This document shows, in pieces, positions 19,385 to 29,860 of a stretch of DNA of 64,000 nucleotides. The position numbers were made by a program, and so were the translations under genes. Source of the stretch: Gemmatimonadota bacterium (GTDB lineage Bacteria; Gemmatimonadota; Gemmatimonadetes; Gemmatimonadales; Gemmatimonadaceae); NCBI GenBank assembly GCA_021298835.1, contig JAJTHG010000008.1, positions 1 through 64,000 of the forward strand, in the 5' to 3' direction. The notes under the pieces were generated by a model that did not search any database, was not told the DNA's origin, and saw only the letters and a program-made list of their open reading frames with translations. Every line of letters begins with the position of its first letter. The first letter of the stretch is position 1.

Positions 19385-19408
19385 GGCGCGGGCCGCCGCA
19401 CCCGCGCC
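19385..19408. terminator. Hairpin between convergent genes
   Basis: GGCGCGGG, 8-nt loop, CCCGCGCC: a perfect 8-bp stem with further G/C pairing outside it, lying in the 56 bp between the ends of mazG (plus) and the ALDH16 gene (minus). It can serve both directions. No T-run on either side. Confidence 0.45.
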
Positions 19409-19428
19409 CCCGGCCACGGGCCCTCAGC

Positions 19429-21870
19429 TCACTCGCCCCACGGGATCCAGACGTTCTTGACCTGCACCGCCTGCCGCAGGTAGGCGCGCCCCTCGCCCTG
19501 CTCGGCGTGCATCCAGTCCACCGGCCACCAGCGCGCCCACGTGCGCTTCAGGTTTCCCGCGCTCGCCCGCTCGACGGCCGTCGCCCCCTCGTGCGAGCCA
19601 TGGTACCAGATGGCCTCGACGTCGTCGTGCTCGGCCAGCACCTTCGCCAGCGGATCGCGGGCCCCGGTGACGATGTTCACGACGCCGGCCGGCACGTCGC
19701 TCGTATCGAGCACCTGGTAGAAGTCGGTCGCGCTGAGCGGGTGCCGCTCGCTGGGCACCGCCACGACGGCGTTGCCGGCGGCGACGAGCGGCGCGACGAA
19801 CGACACGAAGCCCAGCAGCGGGCAATCGGCCGGGGCGACCGCCGCGACGACGCCGACGGGCTCGTGGAACGCCAGCGCGACCCCGCGGATCGGCACCGAG
19901 TGGATCGCGCCGTCGTGCTTGTCCGCCCATGCGGCGTACGTGAACAGCCGCCGGACGGCCAGGTCAACCTCGTTCGCGGCGTCCTCTGCGGCGGCTCCCG
20001 TCTGCGCGCGGATGCGTCCGGCGAACTCGTCGGCGCGCGCCGAGAGGTTCTCGGCGAGATAGTAGAGGACCTGCGCCCGCGCGTGTCCCGACGTCGCCGC
20101 CCAGCCCGGGGCGGCCGCCTGCGCGGCCTCCACGGCGTTGCGGAGGTCCTTCCGGTTGCCCTCGCCGACCTCGCCGATCGCGCGCCCCTGCGGGTCCAGG
20201 ATCACGCGCGAGTATCCGGCGTCCGGACGCGCCTGCTTGCCGCCGACGAAGAGCTTCGCGGTGCGATCCACCGCCGGCCCGGGCAACGCGTGTCCGGCGT
20301 CCGGCGCGATCCGCGCCGCCGGCGCCGCCGCCGACCGCGCCGCCGCCGACCGCGCCGCGCGAGCCGCCGGGCGCACGACACGCGGCGCACGCCCGATGCG
20401 CTTCTCCCACGACGGCACGAGGTACTCGACGAACCCTTCGCGCCCGCCTTCGCGCCCGTAGCCCGACTCGCGGTACCCGCCGAACCCGGCTGCGGCGTCG
20501 AACAGGTTGGTGGCGTTGATCCACACCACGCCCGCCTTGAGCTTCGGCGCGATATCGAGCGCGAGGTTGATGTTCTCGCTCCACACGCTCGCCGCCAGCC
20601 CGTAGGGCGTGTTGTTCGCCAGCGCCACGCTCTCGGCCGGCGTCCGGAACGGCATCGTCACCAGCACCGGCCCGAAGATCTCCTCGCGGGCGATGACGTT
20701 CGACGTCTCGACGTTCGTGAACAGCGTCGGCGGATACCAGCATCCCTGCGCCGGCACGGCCCACGAAGGCTGCCACCGCGTCGCCCCCTGCGCCTCGCCC
20801 TGCGCGACGAGCCCGGCGATGCGGTCGCGTTGCACGGGGTCCACGATGGCGCCCATGTCCACGGCCTTGTCGAGCGGCCCGCCGACGCGCAGGGTCTCCA
20901 TGCGCGCACGCAGCTTGGCGACGAACGCATCGTGCACCGACTCCTGCACGAGGAGCCGCGAGCCCGCGCAGCAGACCTGGCCCTGGTTGAACCAGATCGC
21001 GTCCACGACCCCCTCGACGGCGCCGTCGAGGTCGGCGTCCTCGAAGACGAGGAACGGCGACTTGCCGCCGAGCTCGAGCGTCAGCGCCTTCCCGGAGCCG
21101 GCGATCGCCGTGCGGATGACGCGCCCGACCTCGGTGGAGCCGGTGAAGGCCACCTTGGCTACCCCGGGGTGCTCCACCAGCGCCGCGCCCGTGCGGCCGT
21201 CGCCGGTGACGATGTTGAGCACGCCGGCCGGCAGCCCCGCCGCGTGCGCCAGTTCGGCGAAGAGCAGCGCCGTCAGCGACGTGTACTCCGCCGGCTTGAG
21301 CACCACCGTGCACCCGGCGGCGAGCGCGGGGGCGACCTTCCACGCCAGCATGAGCAGCGGGAAGTTCCACGGGATCACCTGGCCCACGACGCCCACCGCC
21401 TCGTGGCCCGGGAACTCGGCCTCGAGCAGCTGCGCCCATCCGGCATGGTGGGTGAAGTGCCGCGCCACCAGCGGGACGTCGAGGTCGCGCGTCTCGCGGA
21501 TGCTCTTCCCGTTGTCGAGCGCCTCGACGACCGCGAACAGCCGGCTGTGCCGCTGCACCATGCGCGCGAGCGCATAGAGGTGCCGCGCCCGCTCGTGCCC
21601 GGACAGCGCCTGCCACGCGGGCAACGCCGCGCCCGCCGCGGCGACCGCCGCCGCGACGTCGGCCGCCGAGCCCTGCGCGATGCGCGCCAGCACCCGGCCC
21701 GTGGCGGGCTCGCGGGTCTCGAAGCTCGCGGCGCCCGCCGCGGTGAACCGGCCGTTCACGAAGTGCCCGAAGGCCGCCCCGTGGGCCGCGAGCCATGCCC
21801 GCGCCTCGGCGTCGCCTTCGGGGGCGGGCCCGTAGGCCATGGTCGAGAAGATCTCGGCGACGGTGGTCAT
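19429..21870 (-). CDS. Double-domain aldehyde dehydrogenase, ALDH16 type
   Basis: 813 residues: domain 1 (about 30-500) is a complete NAD(P)-dependent aldehyde dehydrogenase; an Ala/Arg-rich linker (about 505-555) leads to domain 2 (about 556-813). Domain 1 has VIPWNFPLLML, the catalytic Glu in LELGGKSP (E266) and the catalytic Cys in GQVCCAGSR (C300), plus EEIFGPVL. Domain 2 has the Rossmann part (VAPADCPLLGF, VAVPSERHPLSATD) but neither a catalytic Glu nor a Cys motif, and it ends in LRQAVQVKNVWIPWGE. This arrangement matches the ALDH16 family. The ATG overlaps the deoC stop (ATGA); acetaldehyde from DeoC is a plausible substrate, by context only. Confidence 0.88.
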   Translation of the reverse strand: MTTVAEIFSTMAYGPAPEGDAEARAWLAAHGAAFGHFVNGRFTAAGAASFETREPATGRVLARIAQGSAADVAAAVAAAGAALPAWQALSGHERARHLYALARMVQRHSRLFAVVEALDNGKSIRETRDLDVPLVARHFTHHAGWAQLLEAEFPGHEAVGVVGQVIPWNFPLLMLAWKVAPALAAGCTVVLKPAEYTSLTALLFAELAHAAGLPAGVLNIVTGDGRTGAALVEHPGVAKVAFTGSTEVGRVIRTAIAGSGKALTLELGGKSPFLVFEDADLDGAVEGVVDAIWFNQGQVCCAGSRLLVQESVHDAFVAKLRARMETLRVGGPLDKAVDMGAIVDPVQRDRIAGLVAQGEAQGATRWQPSWAVPAQGCWYPPTLFTNVETSNVIAREEIFGPVLVTMPFRTPAESVALANNTPYGLAASVWSENINLALDIAPKLKAGVVWINATNLFDAAAGFGGYRESGYGREGGREGFVEYLVPSWEKRIGRAPRVVRPAARAARSAAARSAAAPAARIAPDAGHALPGPAVDRTAKLFVGGKQARPDAGYSRVILDPQGRAIGEVGEGNRKDLRNAVEAAQAAAPGWAATSGHARAQVLYYLAENLSARADEFAGRIRAQTGAAAEDAANEVDLAVRRLFTYAAWADKHDGAIHSVPIRGVALAFHEPVGVVAAVAPADCPLLGFVSFVAPLVAAGNAVVAVPSERHPLSATDFYQVLDTSDVPAGVVNIVTGARDPLAKVLAEHDDVEAIWYHGSHEGATAVERASAGNLKRTWARWWPVDWMHAEQGEGRAYLRQAVQVKNVWIPWGE

Positions 21871-22900
21871 GGCATCGGCATCCGGTGGGCCGCGGCATAG
21901 CGGCCGGTGACGAAGTGCTCGAGCTGGCGCTCGACGTCGGTGAGGAGCGCGCTCGCCCCGAAGCGGAAGAGATCGGGGGCAAGCCAGCGGTCGCCGAGTT
22001 CCTCCTTCATGAGCGCGAGGTAGTCGAGCGCCTGCTTGGCGGTGCGGATGCCGCCGGCCGGCTTGTAGCCGACCAGGACGCCGCTCCGCTCGCGATACGC
22101 GCGAATCATCCGCACCATCGCCAGGGACACCGGCAGGGTGGCGTTCACCGACTCCTTGCCCGTGGAGGTCTTGATGAAGTCGGCGCCGGCCTGCATCGCC
22201 ACCCAGCTCGCGCGCGCGATGTTGGTGAGCGTCGCGAGCTCGCCCGTGCCCAGGATGACCTTGAGGTGCGCCTCGCCGCACATGGCGCGCACCGCCGCCA
22301 CCTCGTCGTAGAGCGCCTGCCATTCGCCGCGCAGGACGAGCCCGCGGGTGATGACCATGTCGATCTCGGCGGCGCCGTCAGCGACACTTGCGCGCACTTC
22401 CGCGAGCCGGGTGGCCATCGGCGCGAGGCCCGAGGGGAACGCGGTACTCACCGCCGCCACCGGGATCCCGCTGCCGCGCAGCGCGTCCACGGCGGCGGCG
22501 ACGAACGGGTGGTACACGCACACCGCCCCGGCGCGAATCGGCAGGGCCGACGCCCCCATCGCCTCGAGCAGGTCGGGCCGCACCGGCTGCCGCGCCTTGG
22601 CACAGAGGCGCCGCACGTTGGCGGGCGTGTCGTCACCCTGGAGCGTGGTGAGGTCCATGAGGGTGACGGCCTTCAGCAGCCACGCCGCCTGCCACTGCTT
22701 CTTCACCGTGCGTCGCGCCGGCAGGGTGGCCGCACGGCGCTCGGCGGCGCTGCGGTTGACGCGGATCGCGCGCACCGCCGCGAGGTCGAGCGGCTCGCCC
22801 GGGTTGCGCACGAGCGGCGCGGGCACGTGGACGAGCGCGGTGCCCCCCGCGTCGGCGGGGGCGACGCGGGCGGCCGTCCCCGTACCGGCGGACGGCCGGA

Positions 22901-22904
<4 letters not shown>
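21867..22904 (-). CDS. deoC: Deoxyribose-phosphate aldolase, long form
   Basis: Splits 2-deoxyribose 5-phosphate into glyceraldehyde 3-phosphate and acetaldehyde. It is 345 residues from a GTG that overlaps the asnS stop (GTGA), longer than the roughly 220-260 of the short bacterial form and like the long, eukaryote-like form. The Schiff-base lysine is in HLKVILGTGELAT, the second lysine in VGYKPAGGIRT, and the Asp in AAEIDMVI; MDLTTLQGDDTPANV is the N-terminal block. The N-terminal 65 residues before ARRTVKKQWQ are low complexity and of uncertain role. Confidence 0.93.
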
Positions 22905-24202
<1,298 letters not shown>

Positions 24203-24255
24203 GCCGGAAACCTAGCCGCCCGGGCGGGGCGGAATCAGGGTCGCGGTCCCGCCGC

Positions 24256-24960
24256 TCAAGTGCGGGCGCGGATCCCGACGACGACCGTGGTCACGAGCCG
24301 CGACGGGCTCCACCGGGCCTCGTGCACGAGCCCGCGCTGCACCCCCGCGACGAACCACCGGTCCTCGCGCCCCCACTCGAGCCCGGCCCCGACGCTCGCG
24401 CGCGTCGTGACGCCACCGCCGGTCCGGCCGCCGACGAGGAAGCCGACGTTCGCGCCGAGGCCGGCGGGCAGGACCGCGTTGCTCCATTGCGCGAACCCGC
24501 CGGACACCGTGCCCTCGACATACGGCCGGAGCGGCCAGCGCGGGACGGGACGCAGCACGAGCCCGCTGGTGAGGAGCCATGCGCTCATCCGCCCCTGCGC
24601 GCAGTCGGTCAGGCACCCCACCTGTCGCCGGTCGTCGCCTGCCGCTTCCACGACGACCGGCACGGCCAGCAGGCCTTCGTCGCGCCCCCACTCGGCGCCG
24701 AGCTGCAGGCCGAAGCCCCCGGTGCTCCGCACCGTCCCCCGCGTCGTGGCGAGCGTCGGCGTCAGGCGGAATCGCGGCATCCACCCGCGCGGCTCGCGGC
24801 GGCGCTCCTGCGCGGCGAGCGATCGCCACGGCAGCACGATCACCGCCGCGGCGGCCAGGGCGGTCAGGAGGGCCAGCCACGCGGCCGTCGGCCGTCCGCC
24901 CGCGCGGCCGCGCCGCGCCGAGGGCCGACGCGCGAAGCGGGATCGGCGGCGCGCGCTCAT
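24256..24960 (-). CDS. Small outer-membrane beta-barrel-like protein
   Basis: 234 residues. An Arg-rich N-terminus (about 25 residues) is followed by a hydrophobic segment (TAAWLALLTALAAAAVIVLPW) and a possible cleavage near SLAAQ. The remainder shows alternating strand patterns (GGFGLQLGAEWGRDEG, RPYVEGTVSGGFAQW, ASVGAGLEWGREDRWF) and closes with TTVVVGIRART, as in small barrels. Two cysteines (GCLTDCAQ) may form a disulfide. The ATG overlaps the recG stop (ATGA). No family recognised. Confidence 0.65.
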   Translation of the reverse strand: MSARRRSRFARRPSARRGRAGGRPTAAWLALLTALAAAAVIVLPWRSLAAQERRREPRGWMPRFRLTPTLATTRGTVRSTGGFGLQLGAEWGRDEGLLAVPVVVEAAGDDRRQVGCLTDCAQGRMSAWLLTSGLVLRPVPRWPLRPYVEGTVSGGFAQWSNAVLPAGLGANVGFLVGGRTGGGVTTRASVGAGLEWGREDRWFVAGVQRGLVHEARWSPSRLVTTVVVGIRART

Positions 24961-27047
24961 CCGACGCGGAACAGCTCGAGGCCGCGCTGGAACTGCGTCG
25001 TCAGGGTGCGGCGCAGCGCAAGGTGTTCCTTGCGCTCGAGTGCCGGGTCGGCGGCGAGGATGCGGTCGGCCGCGATGCCGGCGGCAGCGTTGAGCGCTTC
25101 GTCGCGCAGCGGATCGGCGATCCGGAAGCCCGGCATCCCCGACTGCCGGTCGCCGAAGAGATCGCCCATCCCCCGTTGCGCGAGGTCGGCGCGGGCGATC
25201 TCGAAGCCGTCCTCGCTCTCCACGAACACGCGCAGGCGCTCGGCGGTCTCCGGCGAGACGTCCCCGAGCAGGATGCAGTACGACTGCTCCGCCCCGCGCC
25301 CCACGCGCCCGCGCAGCTGGTGCAGTTGCGACAGCCCGAACCGTTCGGGGTGCTCGATCACCATCACCGTCGCGTTCGGCACGTCGATGCCCACCTCGAT
25401 CACCGTCGTCGCCACCAGCACGTCCACCGTCCCCGCGAGGAACCGGCGCATGATGTCGTCCTTCTCGTCGCCCTTCAGGCGCCCGTGCAGCAACGCCACC
25501 CGGAGGCCCGCGAGCTCGCCGGCGGCGAGTTGCTCGTACATCGTCGTCGCCGCCTTGAGGTCGGTCTTCTCGCTCTCGGCGATCACGGGGTACACGACGT
25601 AGGCCTGCCGCCCGGCCTCGACCTGCCGGCGGACGAAGTCGAGCACCCGCCCGCGGGCCGTCCCCGCCCGGAGGGCGGTGGTGATCGGCTGGCGACCCGG
25701 CGGGCGCTCGTCGAGCACGCTGAGGTCGAGGTCGCCGTAGAGCGTGAGCGCGAGCGAGCGCGGGATCGGCGTCGCGCTCATGAGCAGCACGTCCGGCCGG
25801 TCGCCCTTGCCCCCGAGCGCCGCGCGCTGCTCGACACCGAACCGGTGCTGCTCGTCCACGATCACCAGTCCGAGCTTCGCGAAGCGCGCCCGGTCGCTTA
25901 CGAGCGCGTGCGTGCCGATCACGAGCGCGGGGGCCGGGTCGGCCATGACGGCCTCGGCCTCGCGGCGCACCCGCGCCCCGAGCGAGCCGGTCAGCAGCAC
26001 GGGGGCCAGCCCCAGCGGCGCCAGCAGCCGCGTCGCGGTGCGCACGTGCTGCTCCGCCAGCAGTTCGGTCGGTGCCATGAAGGCGACCTGCCAGCCGTTC
26101 TCCATCGCGAGCATCGCAGCGAAGAGCCCCACGACCGTCTTGCCGCTGCCCACGTCGCCCTGCAGCAGGCGGTGCATGCGGTGCGGGCTCGTCATGTCGG
26201 CGACGATCTCGCGGACGGCGCGCGCCTGGGCGCCGGTCAGCTCGAACGGCAGCGACGCCTTGAGCTTCGCGGTGAGATCGCGCCGATTCTCGAACGCCCG
26301 CCCCTCGCGCGGCTCGCGGGCGAGCGCCTTGGCCCGGCGGTGCAGGATCTGGACGAACAGCAGTTCCTCGAAGGCGAGCCGCGACCGCCCGGTCATCGCT
26401 TCGGCCACGCTCGACGGACGGTGCACCAGGCGCAGCGCCTCGGGCAGCGGGGGAACGCCGGCCTCGGCCAGCACCGCCGGCGGCAGGTATTCGTGCACCA
26501 GCGGCAGCAGCACCGGGAGGTGCTGCTCGACGAGGCCGCGGATGACCTTGAACGACAGGCCCTCGGTGGCCGGGTACACCGCGAGCACCCGCCCCCCCGC
26601 CGTGCCCGTGTCGTCCGCCCCGAGATTCACGAACTCGCGCGGCACGAGCTGGCGGCCGTGGAAGAAGCGTACCGGCCCGGCCGCGAGCAGGAGGTCACCC
26701 TTCTGGATCGTGCGGTCGAGGTACGCCTGGCCCGGCCAGCTCGCCTCGATCATCCCCGTGTCGTCCTTGAGCACGGCCGAGAAGACGCGCAGCCCCTTGC
26801 GGGTCGGCAGGATGCCCTTCGAGATCACCCGCCCGAGCACCGTCGCCTCCATGCCGGGGGAAAGGGACCGGATGGGCTGGACCGTCGAGGCGTCCTCGTA
26901 GCGATGCGGCACGTGCCGCAACAGGTCGCCGGCGGTGCGGATGCCGAGCCGGGCAAAATGCTGCGCGCGCACCGGCCCCACGCCCTTGAGGTACGTGACC
27001 TCGGTGTCGAGCGTGAGCGCGGGTCGGCGGGACTCGAGGCGCGCCAT
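24957..27047 (-). CDS. recG: ATP-dependent DNA helicase RecG
   Basis: Branch-migrating helicase that reverses stalled replication forks. It is 696 residues from the ATG; a GTG immediately before it is also possible. The wedge/OB domain holds PVRFFHGRQLVPREF. Helicase motifs: Q-region LPFELTGAQARAVREI, Walker A LLQGDVGSGKT, AFMAPTELLAEQH, DEQHRFGVEQR (DExH), LMSATPIPRSLALTLYGDLD, LHGRLKGDEKDDIM, VLVATTVIEVGIDVPNAT and QLRGRVGRG. The C-terminal FEIARADLAQRGMGDLFGDRQSG is RecG-specific. It starts 31 bp after ftsY in the ftsZ-distal operon. Confidence 0.97.
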   Translation of the reverse strand: MARLESRRPALTLDTEVTYLKGVGPVRAQHFARLGIRTAGDLLRHVPHRYEDASTVQPIRSLSPGMEATVLGRVISKGILPTRKGLRVFSAVLKDDTGMIEASWPGQAYLDRTIQKGDLLLAAGPVRFFHGRQLVPREFVNLGADDTGTAGGRVLAVYPATEGLSFKVIRGLVEQHLPVLLPLVHEYLPPAVLAEAGVPPLPEALRLVHRPSSVAEAMTGRSRLAFEELLFVQILHRRAKALAREPREGRAFENRRDLTAKLKASLPFELTGAQARAVREIVADMTSPHRMHRLLQGDVGSGKTVVGLFAAMLAMENGWQVAFMAPTELLAEQHVRTATRLLAPLGLAPVLLTGSLGARVRREAEAVMADPAPALVIGTHALVSDRARFAKLGLVIVDEQHRFGVEQRAALGGKGDRPDVLLMSATPIPRSLALTLYGDLDLSVLDERPPGRQPITTALRAGTARGRVLDFVRRQVEAGRQAYVVYPVIAESEKTDLKAATTMYEQLAAGELAGLRVALLHGRLKGDEKDDIMRRFLAGTVDVLVATTVIEVGIDVPNATVMVIEHPERFGLSQLHQLRGRVGRGAEQSYCILLGDVSPETAERLRVFVESEDGFEIARADLAQRGMGDLFGDRQSGMPGFRIADPLRDEALNAAAGIAADRILAADPALERKEHLALRRTLTTQFQRGLELFRVG

Positions 27048-27078
27048 CACGCGCCAAACCTAGCCGCCGCCCGTCCCG

Positions 27079-28008
27079 TCAGTCGATGGCGACGAGGTCG
27101 GCCGCGTAGGCCTGCGCATCGAACGGCAGGAGGTCGCCGGGCTGTTCACCGACGCCCACGAACTTCACCGGCACGTTCACCGCCTCGTGGACGGCCACCA
27201 CCACGCCGCCCCTCGCGGTGCCGTCGAGCTTCGTGACGACGAGCCCCGTCAGCGGGACGGCGGCGGCGAACTGCCGTGCCTGCTGCACGGCGTTCTGGCC
27301 GATCGTGCCATCGAGCACGAGCAGCGTTTCATGCGGGGCGCCGGGCAGCCGCTTGGGGATCACCCGCCCCACCTTGCGGAGCTCCTCCATCAGCGCCTCG
27401 CTCGTGTGCAGGCGGCCGGCCGTGTCCACGATCGCGACGTCCACCCCGCGCGCGACGGCAGCATCGACGGCGTCCCAGGCCACCGCCGCGGGATCCTGCC
27501 CCGCCGCCCCGCCGACGAACTCCGCGCCCGTGCGCTCGGCCCACACGCGCAACTGGTCCACCGCGCCGGCGCGGAAGGTGTCGCCGGCACCCACCAGGAC
27601 GCGCTTGCCCTCACCTCGCAGCCGGTGCGCCAGCTTGCCGATCGCGGTCGTCTTGCCGGCACCGTTGACCCCGACGACAAGGATGATCGCGGGACCGGGC
27701 GAGGGCAGCCGCAAGGCCGGGTCGGCACGCCCGGCGGTGAGCGAGCCCGCGATGCCGTCGCGCAACGCGCCGCGGAACTCCTCGTCCGTCCGCACCTGCC
27801 CCAGCTTCGCCAGCCGCTCGACCTCGGCCACGAGCCGCATCGTGACCGGCACACCGAAGTCGCTCTCGAGCAGCAGCGCCTCGAGCTGCTCGAGGTTTCC
27901 CTCGACCGCGCCGCGCCGCAGCATCGCGCCGACGTCCGCGAGCGCGACGTCCCGGATGCGCTGCCAGAGCGAGCGGCGTGTCCCGCCGCCGGTGAAGAGA
28001 CGCGCCAT
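27079..28008 (-). CDS. ftsY: Signal recognition particle receptor FtsY
   Basis: SRP-receptor GTPase that docks ribosomes at the membrane. It is 309 residues. An N-domain helical bundle (1-105) precedes the G-domain: G1 GVNGAGKTTAIGKLA, insertion box GDTFRAGAVDQLRVW, DTAGRLHTSEALMEEL, TKLDGTARGG, and closing GVGEQPGDLLPFDAQAY. The acidic A-domain seen in enterobacteria is absent, as in many other bacteria. It follows the VWA-like gene by 21 bp. Confidence 0.96.
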   Translation of the reverse strand: MARLFTGGGTRRSLWQRIRDVALADVGAMLRRGAVEGNLEQLEALLLESDFGVPVTMRLVAEVERLAKLGQVRTDEEFRGALRDGIAGSLTAGRADPALRLPSPGPAIILVVGVNGAGKTTAIGKLAHRLRGEGKRVLVGAGDTFRAGAVDQLRVWAERTGAEFVGGAAGQDPAAVAWDAVDAAVARGVDVAIVDTAGRLHTSEALMEELRKVGRVIPKRLPGAPHETLLVLDGTIGQNAVQQARQFAAAVPLTGLVVTKLDGTARGGVVVAVHEAVNVPVKFVGVGEQPGDLLPFDAQAYAADLVAID

Positions 28009-28029
28009 GGCCGGAATCTAGCCGCGACG

Positions 28030-29829
28030 TCAGCGCAGGCCCGCGCGACGCCGCAGGATCCACTCGGCGCACAGCGCCGCGATCGCGAGCGCCACGAGCC
28101 AGAGCGCGCCCCGCGCCGTCGGGGCCGAAGCCGCCGCCGCTGCGGTCCCCACAGGCCCGGAGGCCACCGTCGGGCGCCGCGGCACCCACTCGCGGCTGGG
28201 GTTCACCACCACGGCGACCGCGCCGCCCGGCACTTCCACCCGGTAACGCCCCGCAGGCCACGCCCCGCCGAGCAGCATGGTCGCCGCTCCGGCCGCGCGA
28301 AGGGTATCCGTGCCCCGCGCTGCGCCGGCCTCGCCCTCGCGCGACCAGCGCAGCACGACGAGGGAGTCGCGCCCCGCCCGGCGCCAGGTGACGCGCTCGC
28401 CCTCCCGCACGGCGCCGACCGCCGGCACCACCGCGCGCGCGTCCGGCGCCGCCTCGGCCAGCCAGGCGGCGACCGCGCCCGCGAGCGAGGCGGCGGCGGT
28501 CGCGGCGTCGCCACCGCGCAAGCCCCAGCGCGAGAGACCACCTGCGGAGAGCACCGCCGTGCGGGGTGCGCGATCCCGGCCCGTCAGGACCGGCACCGCC
28601 GTGCCGCGCTTGTCCCGCTGGGCGACGAGCGCCGTCCACTCGAGCGCGGGGGCCGCCGCAGCGACGAGCGGCGGGAGGGAATCCCGGGAGGCCCCGCCGA
28701 GCACGTCGCCCAGCGGCGAGCCCGCCCCGGTCGCCGGCGGTGCGACGTACCACTCGCCCTCGACCGCCGGCGGGGCGACGAGCCATCGCGCCCCGCGCAG
28801 CGTCGTCGCCGGCGGACCGAAGAACGCCGTGTCGCCGTGCAGGACGACGAGCCCGGCCTCGGCCACCGTCCGCCGTACGTCGGCCTCCGCCACCGGCGAC
28901 AGCGACGGGCTCTCGCGCCACTCGCCGGGGGCGACGCGCCACCACGTGCGCACGCCCGTCCCCAGCGCACCGCGCACCCCGGCGTCGATCCAGCGCGCGT
29001 CCGCGTCGGGGGCGGTGCTCACCACCAGCGCGGTGGGCCGCGCGAGCACCTCGAGCGCGGTACGCAGGGTGTCGTTGCGCGGCTCGTCGTCGGGCGTCCC
29101 CTCGCGCCAGACCCCGACCAGCCGCAGCCCGGCGGCGGGGGCCGGCAGCCGCCAGGTGACCACACGCTCGGCCCACGGATCGAGCGGCGGCACGGTCGCC
29201 GAGAACGCCGACTGCCCATCCACCCCGAGCCGCAGCGTCGCCTCCGGCGCGCCACCGGCACCGGCCACGACCGCCACTTGCACGGTGATGGTGTCGCCGA
29301 CGATCGTGGTGAGCGGGACGTCGAGCGAGGCGAGAGCGAGGTCCGGGCGGGCATCGCCCTCGACGACGAACACGCGGGACTCGCGCGGCAGCCGTGCGAG
29401 CTGGTCGGCGTCGTCGAGCTCGCCGTCGGTCACGAGGTCGACCGACCGTCCCTCGGCGCGCGCGCGCTCGACGAGTGGTCCGATGCGACTCGCGGGGAGC
29501 GCCGGCCGGTCGGGGACGGGGCCGTCGGTGGCCTGCTCCCCCACCAGGACTGCGCGCCCGCCGACCGACTCCGCCACGGCGCGCGCCCGGCTCCACCGGT
29601 CTCCGACCCCGCCGCGGTCGAGCGAGGCGCTGGCGTCGAGCGCCAGCAGCCGCGTCCCGGGACGCGACGGCCCCATGGGCGCGTCGAGCCACAAGGCCAC
29701 CAGCAGGACGCCGGCAAGGCCGCGGAGTGCGGCGGGAATCCGGCGGCGCGCCGAGAACGCCCCACGGCCGGCATAGCCCAGCGCCGCGAGGCCGAGGCCG
29801 GCGGCGAGAGCCAGGAGCCAGGACGTCAC
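28030..29829 (-). CDS. Membrane protein with degenerate VWA-like domain (BatA-like)
   Basis: 599 residues from a GTG. A membrane pair at the N-terminus (SWLLALAAGLGLAALGYAG and LRGLAGVLLVALWLD) is followed by LLALDASASLDRGG, which matches the MIDAS motif DxSxS of von Willebrand A domains, and by DLVTDGELDD for the Thr/Asp ligands. The middle has CARDB-like strands, and a last membrane helix, ALWLVALAIAALCAEWILRRR, anchors the C-terminus. The layout resembles BatA/aerotolerance-type proteins, but sequence similarity is weak. Located between ftsZ (31 bp) and ftsY (21 bp), so co-expressed with division and secretion genes. Function unknown. Confidence 0.7.
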   Translation of the reverse strand: MTSWLLALAAGLGLAALGYAGRGAFSARRRIPAALRGLAGVLLVALWLDAPMGPSRPGTRLLALDASASLDRGGVGDRWSRARAVAESVGGRAVLVGEQATDGPVPDRPALPASRIGPLVERARAEGRSVDLVTDGELDDADQLARLPRESRVFVVEGDARPDLALASLDVPLTTIVGDTITVQVAVVAGAGGAPEATLRLGVDGQSAFSATVPPLDPWAERVVTWRLPAPAAGLRLVGVWREGTPDDEPRNDTLRTALEVLARPTALVVSTAPDADARWIDAGVRGALGTGVRTWWRVAPGEWRESPSLSPVAEADVRRTVAEAGLVVLHGDTAFFGPPATTLRGARWLVAPPAVEGEWYVAPPATGAGSPLGDVLGGASRDSLPPLVAAAAPALEWTALVAQRDKRGTAVPVLTGRDRAPRTAVLSAGGLSRWGLRGGDAATAAASLAGAVAAWLAEAAPDARAVVPAVGAVREGERVTWRRAGRDSLVVLRWSREGEAGAARGTDTLRAAGAATMLLGGAWPAGRYRVEVPGGAVAVVVNPSREWVPRRPTVASGPVGTAAAAASAPTARGALWLVALAIAALCAEWILRRRAGLR

Positions 29830-29860
29830 GCCCGGAAGATACGCGCCGGGCGCGACGGCT

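Noticed and set aside
24203-24255. Terminator at the palindrome CCGCCCGGGCGG after the small barrel gene
   Set aside because: A 12-bp palindrome without a loop cannot form a useful hairpin, and no U-run follows.
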